From Nitrospinales bacterium (GTDB taxonomy: Bacteria; Nitrospinota_A; UBA7883; JACRGQ01): a DNA stretch of 6,771 nucleotides. Each line of letters begins with the position of its first letter. The stretch's first letter is position 1. The DNA is taken from positions 1-6,771 of the forward strand of contig JAHFEI010000114.1 in NCBI GenBank assembly GCA_023248615.1, read 5' to 3'. The notes under the pieces are model-generated. The model saw nothing but the letters and a program-made list of their open reading frames with translations. It did not search any database and was not told the origin of the DNA. A program made the translations under genes and the position numbers. Below are positions 6,076 to 6,771 of this stretch, piece by piece.

Positions 6076-6675
6076 ATGACGAGAATAATTACTTTCTTCT
6101 CTATTTCTCTACTATGGCTCTATGTCTCCTTCTCATTTGCGGAGACTGAAGTCGCCAAGCATTTGAGTCGCTTTCTTTTGGATAGGTATCCAACTTACGA
6201 GATATTAACTGGGGATAATTTGAACAAAGGAGTCAGTAACTACTATAATGAGAAGTATAGAGGCCAGCATCCGGGTTATGCATGCGGCCAGTTTCGCGGC
6301 GCAAGCGGTTCTGATTGCGGAGTGTTGCTCATTGAGAAGGGGAAGTCCAGCGAAGGAGTAAAACTATTGCTAATTATCAGTAACATCAATTTGCCCCATC
6401 CGTACGTCAGCTATCGGGAAGATTATGGAAACAATAATTATTACAATAACTATACTTTTATTCGTTTTTTGGTAAAAGGAGTCATTCCCGACAGAGAAAC
6501 TGGGATTCCAGTAGAAATGCCGGGTGACGGAATTGAAGTCGTATTATACGGAAAAAGCTCAATTGCATATTTCTGGGATGGTGCAGGGGATTCGAAAGCC
6601 GGTTCCCGTCCGCGAGCTGGCGAGCGGCAATGGACAGGACGTCCATTGAGCCTCGATTCCGAAGTTGGACTATAA
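6076..6675 (+). CDS. Periplasmic immunity protein 4, paralogue of immunity protein 2 with a replaced C-terminus
   Basis: This is a 199-residue protein with a signal peptide at residues 1-22 (IITFFSISLLWLYVSFSFA, cut likely after SFA). It is homologous along its length to the protein at 3827-4378. Shared landmarks are VAK near the mature start, RGQHPGYACG against NGQTPGIACG, two cysteines 11 apart (C70, C81), DCGVLL, GVIPDRETGIPVEM, IEVVLYGKSSIAYFW. After residue 168 the similarity ends: the last 31 codons (6580 on) are Arg-, Gly- and Ser-rich and run into palindrome-containing DNA, where immunity protein 2 has only about 12 more residues. An insertion or recombination probably replaced the original end. 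It follows the toxin fragment by 6 bases, with only a weak AGG as ribosome site. Most of the fold is kept, so it may still protect against tip 2-like or lost tip 4 toxins. Confidence 0.77.
   Translation: MTRIITFFSISLLWLYVSFSFAETEVAKHLSRFLLDRYPTYEILTGDNLNKGVSNYYNEKYRGQHPGYACGQFRGASGSDCGVLLIEKGKSSEGVKLLLIISNINLPHPYVSYREDYGNNNYYNNYTFIRFLVKGVIPDRETGIPVEMPGDGIEVVLYGKSSIAYFWDGAGDSKAGSRPRAGERQWTGRPLSLDSEVGL
6628..6648. repeat. Perfect 8-bp inverted repeat (CAATGGAC / GTCCATTG)
   Basis: The arms CAATGGAC (6628-6635) and GTCCATTG (6641-6648) flank a 5-base loop, AGGAC. The repeat lies inside the foreign tail of immunity gene 4. It has no T run, so it is not a typical terminator; it looks like part of a dispersed palindromic element. 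Confidence 0.7.
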
Positions 6676-6732
6676 AACCAGCATTATTTCCGTCTCCCTG
6701 CACAACATTTTGCCCTCATGAAGTCGTGGCGG

Positions 6733-6757
6733 TTCCCAACTTCGGAGAAGTTGGGAA
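6733..6757. repeat. Perfect 10-bp hairpin (TTCCCAACTT / AAGTTGGGAA) near the window end
   Basis: The arms at 6733-6742 and 6748-6757 pair perfectly around the loop CGGAG. A short T run (6766-6769) follows 8 bases later, too far for a textbook intrinsic terminator, though it might still end transcription of the array. The 5' arm region also pairs with TCCGAAGTTGG at 6658-6668, giving an alternative 11-bp stem with 6736-6746. It is more likely part of a repeated palindromic element. Confidence 0.65.
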
Positions 6758-6771
6758 TAGGCAGGATTTTA

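Noticed and set aside
6733..6771. Intrinsic terminator at the end of the array
   Set aside because: The hairpin is perfect, but the T run begins 8 bases after the stem and is only four long; it is kept as an inverted repeat instead.

Overview
The window lies inside an rhs (rearrangement hot spot) polymorphic-toxin locus, read entirely on the + strand. No taxonomic marker is present. All four immunity-type proteins carry a Sec-type signal peptide and the recognisable toxin domains act on peptidoglycan, so the toxins appear to act in a periplasm. That points to a Gram-negative bacterium, probably a proteobacterium, but this is inference. The Rhs core repeats are visibly GC-rich, while the toxin tips and immunity genes are AT-richer, as usual for exchangeable Rhs tips.

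Layout. (1) Positions 1-2583 hold the 3' part of a large rhs gene that enters from the left edge: YD repeats, the conserved core end, then a tip resembling the DUF2778/Tlde1 L,D-transpeptidase-like toxins. Its immunity gene (2580-2987) overlaps the toxin stop. (2) Positions 2988-3827 are a displaced rhs 3' end with a zinc-peptidase-like (M15/VanX-type) tip, followed by immunity gene 2 (3827-4378). (3) Positions 4416-5309 are a second displaced rhs 3' end with another, divergent M15-like tip, followed by immunity gene 3 (5319-5840). (4) Positions 5845-6069 are a truncated relative of tip 2 that has lost its zinc-binding His, followed by immunity gene 4 (6076-6675), a paralogue of immunity gene 2. 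The 3' end of immunity gene 4 is replaced by unrelated palindrome-rich DNA that runs to the window end.

How the parts fit. The full-length Rhs presents the active tip. The downstream modules carry 399-bp colinear copies of the core end and lack convincing starts, so they look like silent cassettes that could replace the active tip by homologous recombination while their immunity genes protect the cell. Both displaced modules keep a short piece of far-upstream core joined in phase to the core end. This suggests they arose from longer rhs copies by large internal deletions. The unusual points are the uniform cell-wall theme of all four toxins, the deletion scars, the mosaic core copies, and a decayed fourth toxin beside a largely intact immunity gene.
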